Below, in pieces: positions 1-6,884 of a stretch of 18,233 nucleotides of DNA. The number at the start of each line of letters is the position of its first letter. Positions within the stretch are counted from its first letter, which is position 1. Origin of the DNA: SLST01 sp964458555. GTDB lineage: Bacteria; Spirochaetota; Spirochaetia; DSM-27196; SLST01. The position numbers and the translations under genes are program-made. The notes below the pieces were generated by a model, which was given only the letters and a program-made list of their open reading frames with translations, ran no database searches and was not told where the DNA came from. The stretch lies in the NCBI GenBank assembly GCA_964458555.1, contig CAYWJH010000063.1:1-18233 (forward strand). Direction: 5' to 3'.

Positions 1-425
1 CCCAGTATCGCGCTCAGGATCGCGAGAAGGATGGGCCAGTAGCCGGCGCCGAGGATCGCGTAGAGCGGACCCGGACACGCCCCGGTCAGCGCCCAGCCGA
101 ACCCGAAGATGAGCCCACCGGCGGGGTTGCCGATCTTGTTGAACGGCTTGCCGGTCGGAGCGATCTCGACGCCGTCGACCGACTTCGCGCGAGCTGCCTT
201 GAGGACCGCGACGCTCAGCGCGCCCACGACGACGGCGAGACCGATGATGCCGTACATGTGGACGCTCTGGAAGTGGAACATCTCCTGGATGCGATACCAG
301 GAAACGACCTCGGCCTTGACGAGCACGACGCCGAAGTAGACGCCGACCGCCAGGTACTTCAGCGCCTCGGGGAACGAGAGCGAAGGCTTGTGCGCTGCGT
401 TTTGTTTCGATTGAGCGGTACTCAT
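1..425 (-). CDS. DUF6691 / YedE-like membrane protein (3' end cut by window)
   Basis: Read from the minus strand, an ATG at 425 opens a frame that runs off the left edge (141 codons visible, C-terminus missing). Known family: DUF6691 proteins are half-size YeeE/YedE-like membrane proteins, usually encoded next to a partner YeeE/YedE protein and implicated in thiosulfate or other sulfur-compound uptake. Seen: hydrophobic segments near residues 22-38 and 60-80, the family stretch VSWYRIQEMFHF followed by HMYGIIG around residues 41-60, and a GACPGP motif near residue 118 whose cysteine matches the conserved Cys-containing turn of this fold. The ATGA overlap with the upstream gene (start at 425, stop of the neighbour at 422-424) points to translational coupling and a two-subunit unit. 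Family call is firm; the substrate is inferred. Confidence 0.85.
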   Translation of the reverse strand, partial: MSTAQSKQNAAHKPSLSFPEALKYLAVGVYFGVVLVKAEVVSWYRIQEMFHFQSVHMYGIIGLAVVVGALSVAVLKAARAKSVDGVEIAPTGKPFNKIGNPAGGLIFGFGWALTGACPGPLYAILGAGYWPILLAILSAIL

Positions 426-988
426 AACGACAGTACCCACGGCAGGACGAAGTTCGAAACGACGACGCCTCCGGCGAAGAAGCCGAGCGTCGCCACGAAC
501 GACCCGACGTTCAGCAGCGAGAGGCCCATGATCGCGTGGCCGGAGGTGCATCCGTTTGCGTAGCGGGTCCCGAATCCGACGAGGAAGCCCCCAGCGATCA
601 GCGAGACCAGCGCACGGGCCGTGAAGACTCCCTCCGCACCGTAGATCTCGGCCGGTTGGAGCGCGGACGGAGCGGCAACGTCCCACGAGGCGAACAGCGC
701 GACCGCGTCGGAGCTCACCTGCGGGGCGCGGTCGCCCCCCAAAAAGACGACCGCGACGAGCGCGCCGAGCACGACGCCGAGCGCCATGACGAGGTTCCAG
801 GCGCTCGCGCGCCAGTTGTCCTGTCTGAAGTACGCCGCCTTCGTTGGGATCGTCGCCGCGCAGATGTGCCGGAACGTCGACGAGATGCCGAAGTTCTTGT
901 TCCCGACGATCAACAGAATCGGCACCATGAGCCCGAGCAGTGGTCCGGACACGTACCACGGCCATGGGCCGGTGATTGCTTCCCACAT
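422..988 (-). CDS. YeeE/YedE family (sulfur transport-like) membrane protein
   Basis: A 188-residue integral membrane protein. Seen: hydrophobic segments near residues 14-29, 64-83, 124-141 and 158-186; the signature NKNFGISSTFRHICAA (about residues 30-45, Cys43) and NGCTSGHAIMGLS (about residues 145-157, Cys147). These two Cys-containing motifs are the hallmark of the YeeE/YedE fold, in which conserved cysteines are thought to relay thiosulfate or persulfide sulfur through the membrane. The length is that of the half-size version that pairs with DUF6691, which is exactly the downstream neighbour. The start is supported by a GGAGG Shine-Dalgarno a few bases before the ATG and by a strong promoter further upstream. 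No sulfurtransferase or ArsR-type sensor is visible in the window, so the sulfur role rests on the family. Confidence 0.88.
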   Translation of the reverse strand: MWEAITGPWPWYVSGPLLGLMVPILLIVGNKNFGISSTFRHICAATIPTKAAYFRQDNWRASAWNLVMALGVVLGALVAVVFLGGDRAPQVSSDAVALFASWDVAAPSALQPAEIYGAEGVFTARALVSLIAGGFLVGFGTRYANGCTSGHAIMGLSLLNVGSFVATLGFFAGGVVVSNFVLPWVLSL

Positions 989-1004
989 ACACCCTCCGCC
1001 TCAA

Positions 1005-1033
1005 AACCTATTTTCCCCAATCAAGTATGTCAA
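1005..1033 (-). promoter_or_regulatory. Sigma70-type promoter of the YeeE/DUF6691 pair
   Basis: On the minus strand a perfect -35 TTGACA (1033 to 1028) is followed by a 17-nt spacer and a -10 TAGGTT (1010 to 1005). The start codon at 988 lies 16 nt further on, preceded by GGAGG. This is the strongest -35 box in the window. A 13-nt palindrome, CCTATCCGATAGG at 1063-1075, lies 30 nt upstream of the -35 and could be an operator; this is inference from symmetry and position only. Confidence 0.7.
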
Positions 1034-1076
1034 GAATAATCGCGCGGGGCGGCGGGTCGCGTCCTATCCGATAGGT

Positions 1077-3236
1077 TCACGCGTCCGACGGATACCGCAC
1101 GACCTCCGAGTTTTCTTCGTAGTCGTAGTCGGGTCGATCGTCGACGGTTCCCCACGAGATCTCGCGTTCGGGGCGAGCGAAGATCGGCAGGCCGAAGTAG
1201 TCGTACGCTTCGGTGTGCCAGCGGCCGCCTTCGAGAACGTGCCCGTCGAGCAGATGCGTCCATCGGCCTTCGGGCAGGTAGAACGAGACCTCACCGTCGG
1301 GCGAGAGCACTGGAGCGACGAGGACCGCGTCGCCGAGCATGTACTGCCGGTCGAGGTAGTCGCACGCCGGGTCGTGGGGGAACTCCATAGTCATGGGCCG
1401 CATGACCGGCGCGCCGGTCTCGTGCGCCTCGACCGCCTTCGCGTGGATGTAGGGCATGAGCCGGCATTTGAGCTTCGTGAAGAAGCGCAGCACGTCGACC
1501 GCCTCGTCGTCGAAGAGCCAGGGAACGCGGTAGGAGCCTGATCCGTGGAGCCGGCTGTGCGACGAGAGCAGGCCAAAGGCGCACCAGCGCTTGTAGATGT
1601 CCGGCGGCGCGGTATCCTCGAAACCGCCCATGTCGTGGCTCCAGAACGCGATCCCGCTCTGCGCCGCCGACAGCCCTCCGCGAAGCGTCTCCGCCATCGA
1701 CTCGTAGGTCGCCGTGCTGTCGCCGCCCCAGTGGACCGGGTAGCGCTGTCCGCCGACGGTGGCCGACCGGGCGAACAGGCACGCTTCGCCTGTTCCGCGC
1801 TTGTCCTCGAGCACCTCGAAGACCGCGCGGTTGTAGAGCAAGGTGTAGTGGTTGTGCATGCGGACCGGATCGGAGCCGTCGTGGTAGACGACGTCGGCGG
1901 GAACACGCTCGCCGAAGTCGGTCTTGAACGTGTCCACGCCCTCGTCGATGAGCGCGGCGAGCTTGTCCTGGTACCATCGGTACGCCTCGGGATTCGTGAA
2001 GTCGACGAGCGCCATCCCCGCCTGCCACTCGTCCCACTGCCAGACGTCGCCGTTCGGCCGCGTGAGCAGGTATCCGTTCGCCTTCCCCTCCTCGAAGAGA
2101 TGCGAGCGCTGCGCGATGTACGGGTTGATCCAGACGCACGCCTTCAGCCCCTTCGCGTGCAGCCGCTCGAGCATGCCGGGCGGGTCGGGGAAGACGGCCG
2201 GGTCCCAGACGAAGTCGCACCAGTGGAACTCGCGCATCCAGAAGCAGTCGTAGTGAAAGACCGACAGCGGGATGTCGCGGTCGGCCATCCCGTCCACGAA
2301 GCCGGTGACCGTCTCCTCGTCGTACTCGGTCGTGAACGAGGTGGTCAGCCAAAGTCCGAACGACCACGCCGGCGGCAGCGCCGGTCGGCCGGTCAGCGCG
2401 GTGTATCGACGAAGGACGTCCTTCTGCGTCGGGCCGTCGATCACGAAGTACTCGAACTCCTCGCCCGGGACGCTGAACTGCACGCGTTCGACTTTCTCGC
2501 TCGCCACTTCGAACGAGACCGGCCCGGAGTCGTTCACCAGAACGCCGTACCCGCGATTCGTGAGGTAGAACGGGATGCTCTTGTACGCCATCTGGCTCGC
2601 CGTTCCCCCGTCCTCGTTCCACGTCTCGACGACCTGGCCGTTCTTCACGTACGCGGTGAACCGCTCGCCGAGCCCGTAGACGCACTCGCCCACGCCGAGC
2701 GAGAGCTCCTGGTAGGTGAAGCAGCGTCCGTCGTCCATGTCGATGTGGCCAACGCTCTTCGCCCCACCGCCGGTGAGGTGCCGCGCCGCACCGCCTTCGC
2801 CCGGACCCGCCCCGCTTGCGAAGGCGAGCGACCACGGCGCGCCGGGTTGCACGCGTGCGGTGAGCGAGCCGCTCGTGAGCGTCGCTCCGTCGTCGCTCAC
2901 GATCACCGTCGGAGCGGCGTGCCGATCGACCGCCAGATCGAAGCGCGGGCCCCGATCGACCCGCCCGGCGTGCCGGACGATCCGCACACCGACGATCCCC
3001 TCGGCCGGCGACCAGAGCGTGATCGTGAACGCCCCTACGTTGAGCGTGTCCCCGCGCCGCTCGATCCGCTTTGCCGGCGCAAAGACCGTGAGCGCGGTGC
3101 CGCCGTCTTCGGGGCGGCCCGCGCGACCGCGCGCGCCGTCGGCCTCGCCGTTCGCAGGCTCGAGGCGGCGCGCCTCGGCGGCGAAGGTGGGCGTGAGGTC
3201 TTCGCGCATGCGCCAGAAACCTTCGGTGAACTTCAT
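1077..3236 (-). CDS. yicI: GH31 alpha-xylosidase, YicI type
   Basis: A cytosolic retaining glycosidase (no signal peptide) of the YicI group, which removes alpha-xylosyl residues from xyloglucan oligosaccharides such as isoprimeverose. The 719-residue protein follows E. coli YicI closely from its first residues (MKFTEGFWRM), which is why I place the start at 3236 and not at the longer frame opening at 3302. Seen: YGLGERFTA in the N-terminal sandwich, the CFWM segment of the barrel, nucleophile Asp440 in FKTDFGER and acid/base Asp506 in HWGGDST; each is 24 residues later than YicI D416 and D482. The shift fits low-complexity insertions near residues 30-45 and 140-160. The protein ends soon after the RPDY segment, so by recall it lacks roughly the last 75-80 residues (distal beta domain) of YicI. 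No Shine-Dalgarno precedes the start. Confidence 0.92.
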   Translation of the reverse strand: MKFTEGFWRMREDLTPTFAAEARRLEPANGEADGARGRAGRPEDGGTALTVFAPAKRIERRGDTLNVGAFTITLWSPAEGIVGVRIVRHAGRVDRGPRFDLAVDRHAAPTVIVSDDGATLTSGSLTARVQPGAPWSLAFASGAGPGEGGAARHLTGGGAKSVGHIDMDDGRCFTYQELSLGVGECVYGLGERFTAYVKNGQVVETWNEDGGTASQMAYKSIPFYLTNRGYGVLVNDSGPVSFEVASEKVERVQFSVPGEEFEYFVIDGPTQKDVLRRYTALTGRPALPPAWSFGLWLTTSFTTEYDEETVTGFVDGMADRDIPLSVFHYDCFWMREFHWCDFVWDPAVFPDPPGMLERLHAKGLKACVWINPYIAQRSHLFEEGKANGYLLTRPNGDVWQWDEWQAGMALVDFTNPEAYRWYQDKLAALIDEGVDTFKTDFGERVPADVVYHDGSDPVRMHNHYTLLYNRAVFEVLEDKRGTGEACLFARSATVGGQRYPVHWGGDSTATYESMAETLRGGLSAAQSGIAFWSHDMGGFEDTAPPDIYKRWCAFGLLSSHSRLHGSGSYRVPWLFDDEAVDVLRFFTKLKCRLMPYIHAKAVEAHETGAPVMRPMTMEFPHDPACDYLDRQYMLGDAVLVAPVLSPDGEVSFYLPEGRWTHLLDGHVLEGGRWHTEAYDYFGLPIFARPEREISWGTVDDRPDYDYEENSEVVRYPSDA

Positions 3237-3242
3237 GCGACG

Positions 3243-3251
3243 AGTGTAGCA
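3243..3251 (-). promoter_or_regulatory. Extended -10 box of yicI, candidate leaderless start
   Basis: On the minus strand TGCTACACT forms an extended -10 (TGnTAnnnT) whose last base lies 6 nt before the ATG at 3236. Transcription from it would begin at or next to the start codon, and no Shine-Dalgarno is present. I see no convincing -35 at the right distance. The same 11-mer TGCTACACTCG recurs before the DUF72 gene. A small dyad, CAGCG-cc-CGCTG at 3278-3289, lies upstream and could be an operator (weak). Confidence 0.5.
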
Positions 3252-3300
3252 GGAAGGTCGCCGGCGTGCGAGTCGGGCAGCGCCCGCTGTCGGGCGGACC

Positions 3301-3327
3301 AAAAAAAGAGCCGCCCTCGCGGGCGGC
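3301..3327 (-). terminator. Rho-independent terminator after the lipoprotein gene
   Basis: On the minus strand a 7-bp perfect GC stem (GCCGCCC, loop GCGA, GGGCGGC; 3327 to 3310) is followed after two bases by seven consecutive T (3307-3301). This is a textbook intrinsic terminator, 40 nt downstream of the lipoprotein stop codon, separating that gene from yicI. Confidence 0.9.
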
Positions 3328-3367
3328 CCTGCAACCGGTGCTCAATCGCTCGAAGCGGGGGAATCAG

Positions 3368-3742
3368 CTACTGAAGTACCGCTTCGCCTTCGATCGTGTA
3401 GGTGCCCCAGCTCACGACGGGGACAACCGCCGACAGGATCATGTCGACCAGGCTCGCACCGTAACCGAGCTCGAGGTCGCGAACCGCGTTCGCGCCCATG
3501 GTGTTGAGCTCCGGCTCGAGGTCCTTGTCGATGGTTTCCCAGGTCTTGCCGTCACCCAGCGTCACGAGGTCTGGGTGAATGATGTAGAGAAAGCCCTTCT
3601 CGATGCTTACCTGGCCCTGAGCGCTTCCGTCGATGTCGGCGTATGCCAGCTTGCCGTTCGACGAGCCGAACTGCGTCATGCATCCGCCGAGCAGAAGAAC
3701 TACGGCGACCGCAAGCCCAATGAGTGTCAGTGTTCTTTTCAT
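3368..3742 (-). CDS. Small putative lipoprotein of unknown function
   Basis: A 124-residue protein with a clear lipoprotein signal: MKRT, a hydrophobic core, then the lipobox LLGGC with Cys21 as the predicted lipidated residue. The mature part is about 100 residues with no cysteine and a hydrophobic C-terminal third (LVDMILSAVVPVVSW), and ends in a beta-like stretch (GTYTIEGEAVLQ). I do not recognise a named domain; small cell-envelope lipoproteins of this kind are common in spirochaetes, but that is only a comparison. A strong Shine-Dalgarno (AAGGAGAGAGG) precedes the ATG. It lies 39 nt downstream of another exported-protein gene on the same strand and is closed by a strong terminator, so the two probably form a small envelope operon. 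Confidence 0.75.
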   Translation of the reverse strand: MKRTLTLIGLAVAVVLLLGGCMTQFGSSNGKLAYADIDGSAQGQVSIEKGFLYIIHPDLVTLGDGKTWETIDKDLEPELNTMGANAVRDLELGYGASLVDMILSAVVPVVSWGTYTIEGEAVLQ

Positions 3743-3781
3743 GGTTATCCTCTCTCCTTGTGGTTGTGTAGAGTTACGCCC

Positions 3782-4300
3782 CTATCTGCTCGAGCGGATG
3801 GGATACGCACCGGTTGCCATGTCCAACGATACGATGAGGTTCGCGTGCCGGTCTACTCCTGCGCCGATCCGCAGGCCGCCGAGCGCCGTGGTAGGCACCT
3901 GGAGCGCCAATCGCGCGTTCGCCGTCCAGCCGAGTGGCAGCGTCATCCCGACGTCGCCGAGGAGGTAGACCCCGAACAATCGGGCACGCGCACGGTTAAG
4001 GCGCTCGAAGAGCGGGATCTCCAGGCCGGCGAAAACGCGAAACGGCTGCCGCGGAAACCACCCGAGCCCGGCGCGCGCGCGCAGCCAGGACGCCGCCGGC
4101 GGTCCGTAGGTACCCACGAAGCTGATCGCCTCCAGCGTGAGCGAGTCGGGTACGGTCGGCGTGACCGAAAGATCCGACGAAACGAGCGCCTCGGTGCTGA
4201 AGCCGACGAAATAGTCGTGGTACTCGACTGCCGCCGCGCTCGCCGGAGCGAGTACGAACGTCACGAGCGCGAAAGCCGCTGCCCGCGTGAACCTGATCAT
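3782..4300 (-). CDS. Hypothetical exported protein, possible small outer-membrane barrel
   Basis: A 172-residue protein starting MIRFTRAAAFALV, with a Sec signal peptide ending near residues 20-24 (APASAAA, signal peptidase I type; no lipobox). The mature part alternates polar and hydrophobic residues in short stretches (YFVGFSTEAL, WLRARAGLGWF, FRVFAGLEIPLF, LFGVYLLGDVGMTL, LRIGAGV), with frequent Gly and aromatic residues. This is the pattern of a small beta-barrel or outer-membrane-associated protein, but no family is recognised. The same frame is open much further upstream, but that part is antisense to the NCS2 permease; the start is fixed by the signal peptide and by a -10-like box 6 nt before the ATG. 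The lipoprotein gene follows 39 nt downstream. Confidence 0.65.
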   Translation of the reverse strand: MIRFTRAAAFALVTFVLAPASAAAVEYHDYFVGFSTEALVSSDLSVTPTVPDSLTLEAISFVGTYGPPAASWLRARAGLGWFPRQPFRVFAGLEIPLFERLNRARARLFGVYLLGDVGMTLPLGWTANARLALQVPTTALGGLRIGAGVDRHANLIVSLDMATGAYPIRSSR

Positions 4301-4306
4301 CGTCCT

Positions 4307-4335
4307 ACAGTAACGCAGTTTGCCGTATTGGGAAA
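4307..4335 (-). promoter_or_regulatory. Promoter of the small exported-protein gene, near-leaderless
   Basis: On the minus strand TACTGT (4312 to 4307) ends 6 nt before the ATG at 4300, with a weak -35 candidate TTTCCC (4335 to 4330) at a 17-nt spacing. The spacing implies a transcript with almost no leader. A short AGGA lies only 3 nt before the ATG, too close for a normal Shine-Dalgarno. Confidence 0.4.
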
Positions 4336-4362
4336 GGGGGGGGGCCGGCGCGCCGGCCCCCC
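4333..4362 (-). terminator. Perfect GC palindrome, terminator-like, after the NCS2 gene
   Basis: A 24-nt perfect palindrome at 4339-4362 (six G, then CCGGCGCGCCGG, then six C) lies 27 nt downstream of the NCS2 permease stop. On the minus strand it is followed by CCTTTCCC, so the T tract is short and the intrinsic-terminator call is only moderate. It also sits directly upstream of the promoter of the next gene, so it may insulate the two units. Confidence 0.5.
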
Positions 4363-4389
4363 GAGGGTTTGCGGTCGGTAGGGAGACGC

Positions 4390-5709
4390 TCAGGCTCCCG
4401 CGACGACGAGCGATACGATCGCGAAGACATCGATGATCCAGAGCGTGACGGGTACTTCCTTCGCCTTGCCCACGAACACCTTGATGATCGTGTAGCTGAG
4501 AAAGCCCCAGACGATGCCCTGCGTGATGCTGTACGTGAGCGGGATCAGGATCAACGCGAGGAAGGCCGGAATCGACTCCTCGAAGGTGCCCCATTCGATC
4601 TTCATCAGCGGTTTCACCATGAAGATCCCTATGAGCACGAGAATGGGAGCGGTCGCGACGCCCGGGATGAACGAGAGCAGCGGCCACAGGAACATGAACG
4701 GAAGGAAGAGGACGCCGGCGAACGCCGCGGTCAGGCCGGTCCTGCCGCCTTCCTCGACACCGGCGGCGCTTTCGATGTAGGTCGTCGCGCTCGAGGTCCC
4801 GAACAGACCGCTCGTCGTCGTACCGATCGCGTCGACCATGAGCGCTTTTCCCACGTTCTCTGGCTCGCCGGTCTTCTCGTCGATGAACCCGCCGACTTCC
4901 GAGACGCCGACGAAGGTGGAGATCGAATCGAACATATCGGTGAACAGGAGCGTGAAGATGGGCAGGATCATACCGACCGAGAGCGCCCCGAGGATATCGA
5001 GCTTGAAGAAGACCTCGAAGGTCGGCAGCGCGAAGATGCGGTCGGGTAAGCTCATGAACGCGTCGCCGCCGGACGCCTCGACGATGAGGCTCGTGATGAG
5101 CGCGATGATCGACGTGCCGATGATCCCGTAGATGAGCGCTCCCTTTACCTTCCGGATCACGAGGACGCTCGTGATGATCAGGCCGACGACAAAAAGGATC
5201 GTCTGCGTGTTCAGCCCGCCGAAGGCCACCGGCGTGCCCGCATCCACGATGATAAACCCAACGTTCGTCAGTCCAATCAACGCGAGGAAGAGGCCGATAC
5301 CAGCCGCGACTCCGTAGCGCAACGAGGCCGGGATCGCTCGCACGATGGCCTCGCGCACCTTGAAGACCGACAGCAGGATGAACACGATACCCGAAATGAA
5401 CACCGCGCCGAGCGCCGTCTGCCACTCGATGCCCATGCCCAGGACGAGTCCGAAGGTGAAGAAGGCGTTGATGCCCATCCCCGGCGCGAGCGCGAACGGC
5501 AGGTTCGCGACGACGCCCATGAGAATCGAGCTGATCGCGGACACCAGCACCGTTGCGAACAGGACGCCGGAGAACGACATGCCGGTCGCGCTGAGGATGT
5601 CCGGGTTCACGACGATGATGTACGCCATCGTCAGGAACGTCGCGAGACCGGCACGAAGCTCGACCTTCACGTTGGTTCCCTTCTCGGAGAGTTTGAACAA
5701 GCTTTCCAC
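4390..5709 (-). CDS. NCS2 family (AzgA-like) nucleobase permease
   Basis: A 439-residue polytopic inner-membrane transporter of the AzgA branch of the NCS2 family, which takes up purines (adenine, guanine, hypoxanthine) with protons. Seen: the N-terminal GLATFLTMAYIIVVNP block (about residues 21-37), an ALAPGMGINAFF re-entrant motif near residues 74-84, the FTDMFDSISTFVG segment in the central region, and GTSSATTYIESAAG, all typical of this branch, with about 12-14 hydrophobic segments throughout. Length matches the family (about 430-450). The start is GTG at 5709 because a clear AGGAG lies 6-7 nt before it and the next codons match the family N-terminus. It is divergent from an ABC importer operon, which may share its regulation. 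Which purine it carries cannot be read from the sequence. Confidence 0.92.
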   Translation of the reverse strand: MESLFKLSEKGTNVKVELRAGLATFLTMAYIIVVNPDILSATGMSFSGVLFATVLVSAISSILMGVVANLPFALAPGMGINAFFTFGLVLGMGIEWQTALGAVFISGIVFILLSVFKVREAIVRAIPASLRYGVAAGIGLFLALIGLTNVGFIIVDAGTPVAFGGLNTQTILFVVGLIITSVLVIRKVKGALIYGIIGTSIIALITSLIVEASGGDAFMSLPDRIFALPTFEVFFKLDILGALSVGMILPIFTLLFTDMFDSISTFVGVSEVGGFIDEKTGEPENVGKALMVDAIGTTTSGLFGTSSATTYIESAAGVEEGGRTGLTAAFAGVLFLPFMFLWPLLSFIPGVATAPILVLIGIFMVKPLMKIEWGTFEESIPAFLALILIPLTYSITQGIVWGFLSYTIIKVFVGKAKEVPVTLWIIDVFAIVSLVVAGA

Positions 5710-5738
5710 GGGAGGCTCCTTCTGTGAGAGTTTGGTTA

Positions 5739-5768
5739 GTTATACAGCGCGCGCGCGCAGGAGCGCAA
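5739..5768 (-). promoter_or_regulatory. Promoter of the NCS2 permease with a (GC)6 spacer
   Basis: On the minus strand TTGCGC (5768 to 5763) and TATAAC (5744 to 5739) are separated by 18 nt. The spacer contains a pure (GC)6 tract (5747-5758). The resulting leader is about 20 nt and carries the AGGAG Shine-Dalgarno. Confidence 0.55.
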
Positions 5769-5785
5769 CCGCTGGCGGGCCCTTC

Positions 5786-5799
5786 TGCATAAAAATGCA
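5786..5799. promoter_or_regulatory. Candidate operator between divergent transport genes
   Basis: A short symmetric element, TGCAT-AAAA-ATGCA, lies in the 177-nt divergent gap, 17 nt upstream of the NCS2 -35 and about 30 nt upstream of the putative ABC-operon -35. It is the only AT-rich patch in a GC-rich region. Its symmetry and position between two promoters fit a transcription-factor site; the factor is unknown. Confidence 0.35.
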
Positions 5800-5828
5800 C
5801 ACAAACCGTGAGTTCTTCCGCGCGGGTC

Positions 5829-5857
5829 TTTACACGGTGCGGGAGGAGGAGTACGGT
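5829..5857 (+). promoter_or_regulatory. Possible promoter of the ABC importer operon
   Basis: TTTACA (5829-5834), a 17-nt spacer and TACGGT (5852-5857) fit a sigma70-type promoter whose transcript would start about 20 nt before the ATG at 5887. The -10 is weak, so another promoter further upstream is possible. The gene has a very strong Shine-Dalgarno, AGGAGGAG at 5874-5881, 5 nt before the ATG; CTCCT at 5861-5865 could pair with AGGAG at 5874-5878 and partly hide it. Confidence 0.35.
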
Positions 5858-5886
5858 AGGCTCCTGCACCTGAAGGAGGAGAACCT

Positions 5887-6876
5887 ATGAAACGCCTTTT
5901 GATTACGACGCTGGCGCTCGTGGCCTTCGCCGCTGCGCTGTTCGCGAGCGGCGCGGACGAGGAAGCCACGACGATCGGCATTTCCAAGTACGTCGCGCAT
6001 CCCGCCCTCGACGCGGTCGAGCAGGGGATCCAGGATCGGCTCCTCGAGCTCGGTTACGAGGATGTGCGATACGACCTGCAGAGCGCGAACGCCGACATGT
6101 CGACCGCGTCTCAGATCGCCGCGAAGTTCAAGGCCGACCGGGTCGACGTCGCCGTCGCGATCGCCACGCCGAACGCGCAGGCGCTCGTCTCGGCGATGGA
6201 CGACATCCCGGTCGTCTTCACCGCGGTCACCGACCCCGTGGACGCCGAGCTCGTCCCGTCGCTATCGGGAGGCGGCGGGAACGTCACCGGCTACTCGGAC
6301 ATGACCCCGGTCCGCGAGCAGATCGAGCTCATCGCCGAGGTCGCCGAGGTCGACGCGATCGGGCACGTCTACTCCGCCGGCGAGGCGAACGCGCTCGTGC
6401 TCGCCGAACAGGCGGCGCAGGTCGCCGACGAGCTCGGGATCGAGTTCATCACGTCGACCATCACGAACTCCGCCGAGGTCCGTCAGGCCACGCAGTCGAT
6501 CATCGACCGGGTCGATGTCATGTACGTGAGCACCGACAATGCGGTCGTCTCCGCGCTGAGCACGCTCGTCGACGTCGCCGCCGGCGACGGCGTCCCGGTC
6601 GTGACCGCAGACCCGAGCTCGGCCGAGGAGCAGGGGGTAATCGCGGCCTACGGCTTCGACTACTACACGATGGGCCTGGCCACCGGAGATCTCGTCGCGC
6701 GCATCCTCGAAGGCGAAGACCCGAACGACATTCCGGTCCAGTTCCTGACCGACGCCGAGGATCTGATCCTCCACGTAAATCTGGATGTGGCCGAGGAGCT
6801 CGGCATCACGCTTCCCGACTCGATCGTCGACGAGGCGGACAAGCTCGTCGAGAACGGAACGCTCACCGAGCGGTGA
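5887..6876 (+). CDS. ABC importer substrate-binding protein (PF04392, TrpX-like)
   Basis: A 329-residue periplasmic binding protein of the ABC_sub_bind family (TrpX and relatives), the ligand-capture part of a three-gene importer. Seen: a signal peptide MKRLLITTLALVAFAAALFASG with an FASGADEE junction and no lipobox cysteine, typical of spirochaete exported proteins; then the family's GISKYVAHPALD opening, SANADMSTASQIAAKF near residues 65-80, AIATPNAQAL and PVVFTAVTDPVDAELV, and in the C-terminal lobe YVSTDNAVVSAL and GVPVVTADPSSAEEQGVIAAYGFDY. Length is normal for the family. The mature protein is very acidic, which could suit a saline habitat (inference). The permease and ATPase genes follow. 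Relatives bind tryptophan or other small amphipathic ligands; divergence from a nucleobase permease leaves the ligand open. Confidence 0.9.
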   Translation: MKRLLITTLALVAFAAALFASGADEEATTIGISKYVAHPALDAVEQGIQDRLLELGYEDVRYDLQSANADMSTASQIAAKFKADRVDVAVAIATPNAQALVSAMDDIPVVFTAVTDPVDAELVPSLSGGGGNVTGYSDMTPVREQIELIAEVAEVDAIGHVYSAGEANALVLAEQAAQVADELGIEFITSTITNSAEVRQATQSIIDRVDVMYVSTDNAVVSALSTLVDVAAGDGVPVVTADPSSAEEQGVIAAYGFDYYTMGLATGDLVARILEGEDPNDIPVQFLTDAEDLILHVNLDVAEELGITLPDSIVDEADKLVENGTLTER

Positions 6877-6884
6877 GCAGCTGA

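Noticed and set aside
1291..3374. Very long open frames on both strands overlapping yicI (684 and 609 codons)
   Set aside because: The yicI frame carries catalytic motifs; the others are low-complexity Arg-rich or His/Val-rich shadows.
4301..5869. N-terminal extension of the small exported-protein frame into the NCS2 gene
   Set aside because: It is out-of-frame NCS2 sequence; the real protein starts at 4300 with a signal peptide.
5700..5890. Purine riboswitch in the NCS2 leader
   Set aside because: The leader is about 20-30 nt from the predicted promoter and has none of the conserved purine-aptamer loops.
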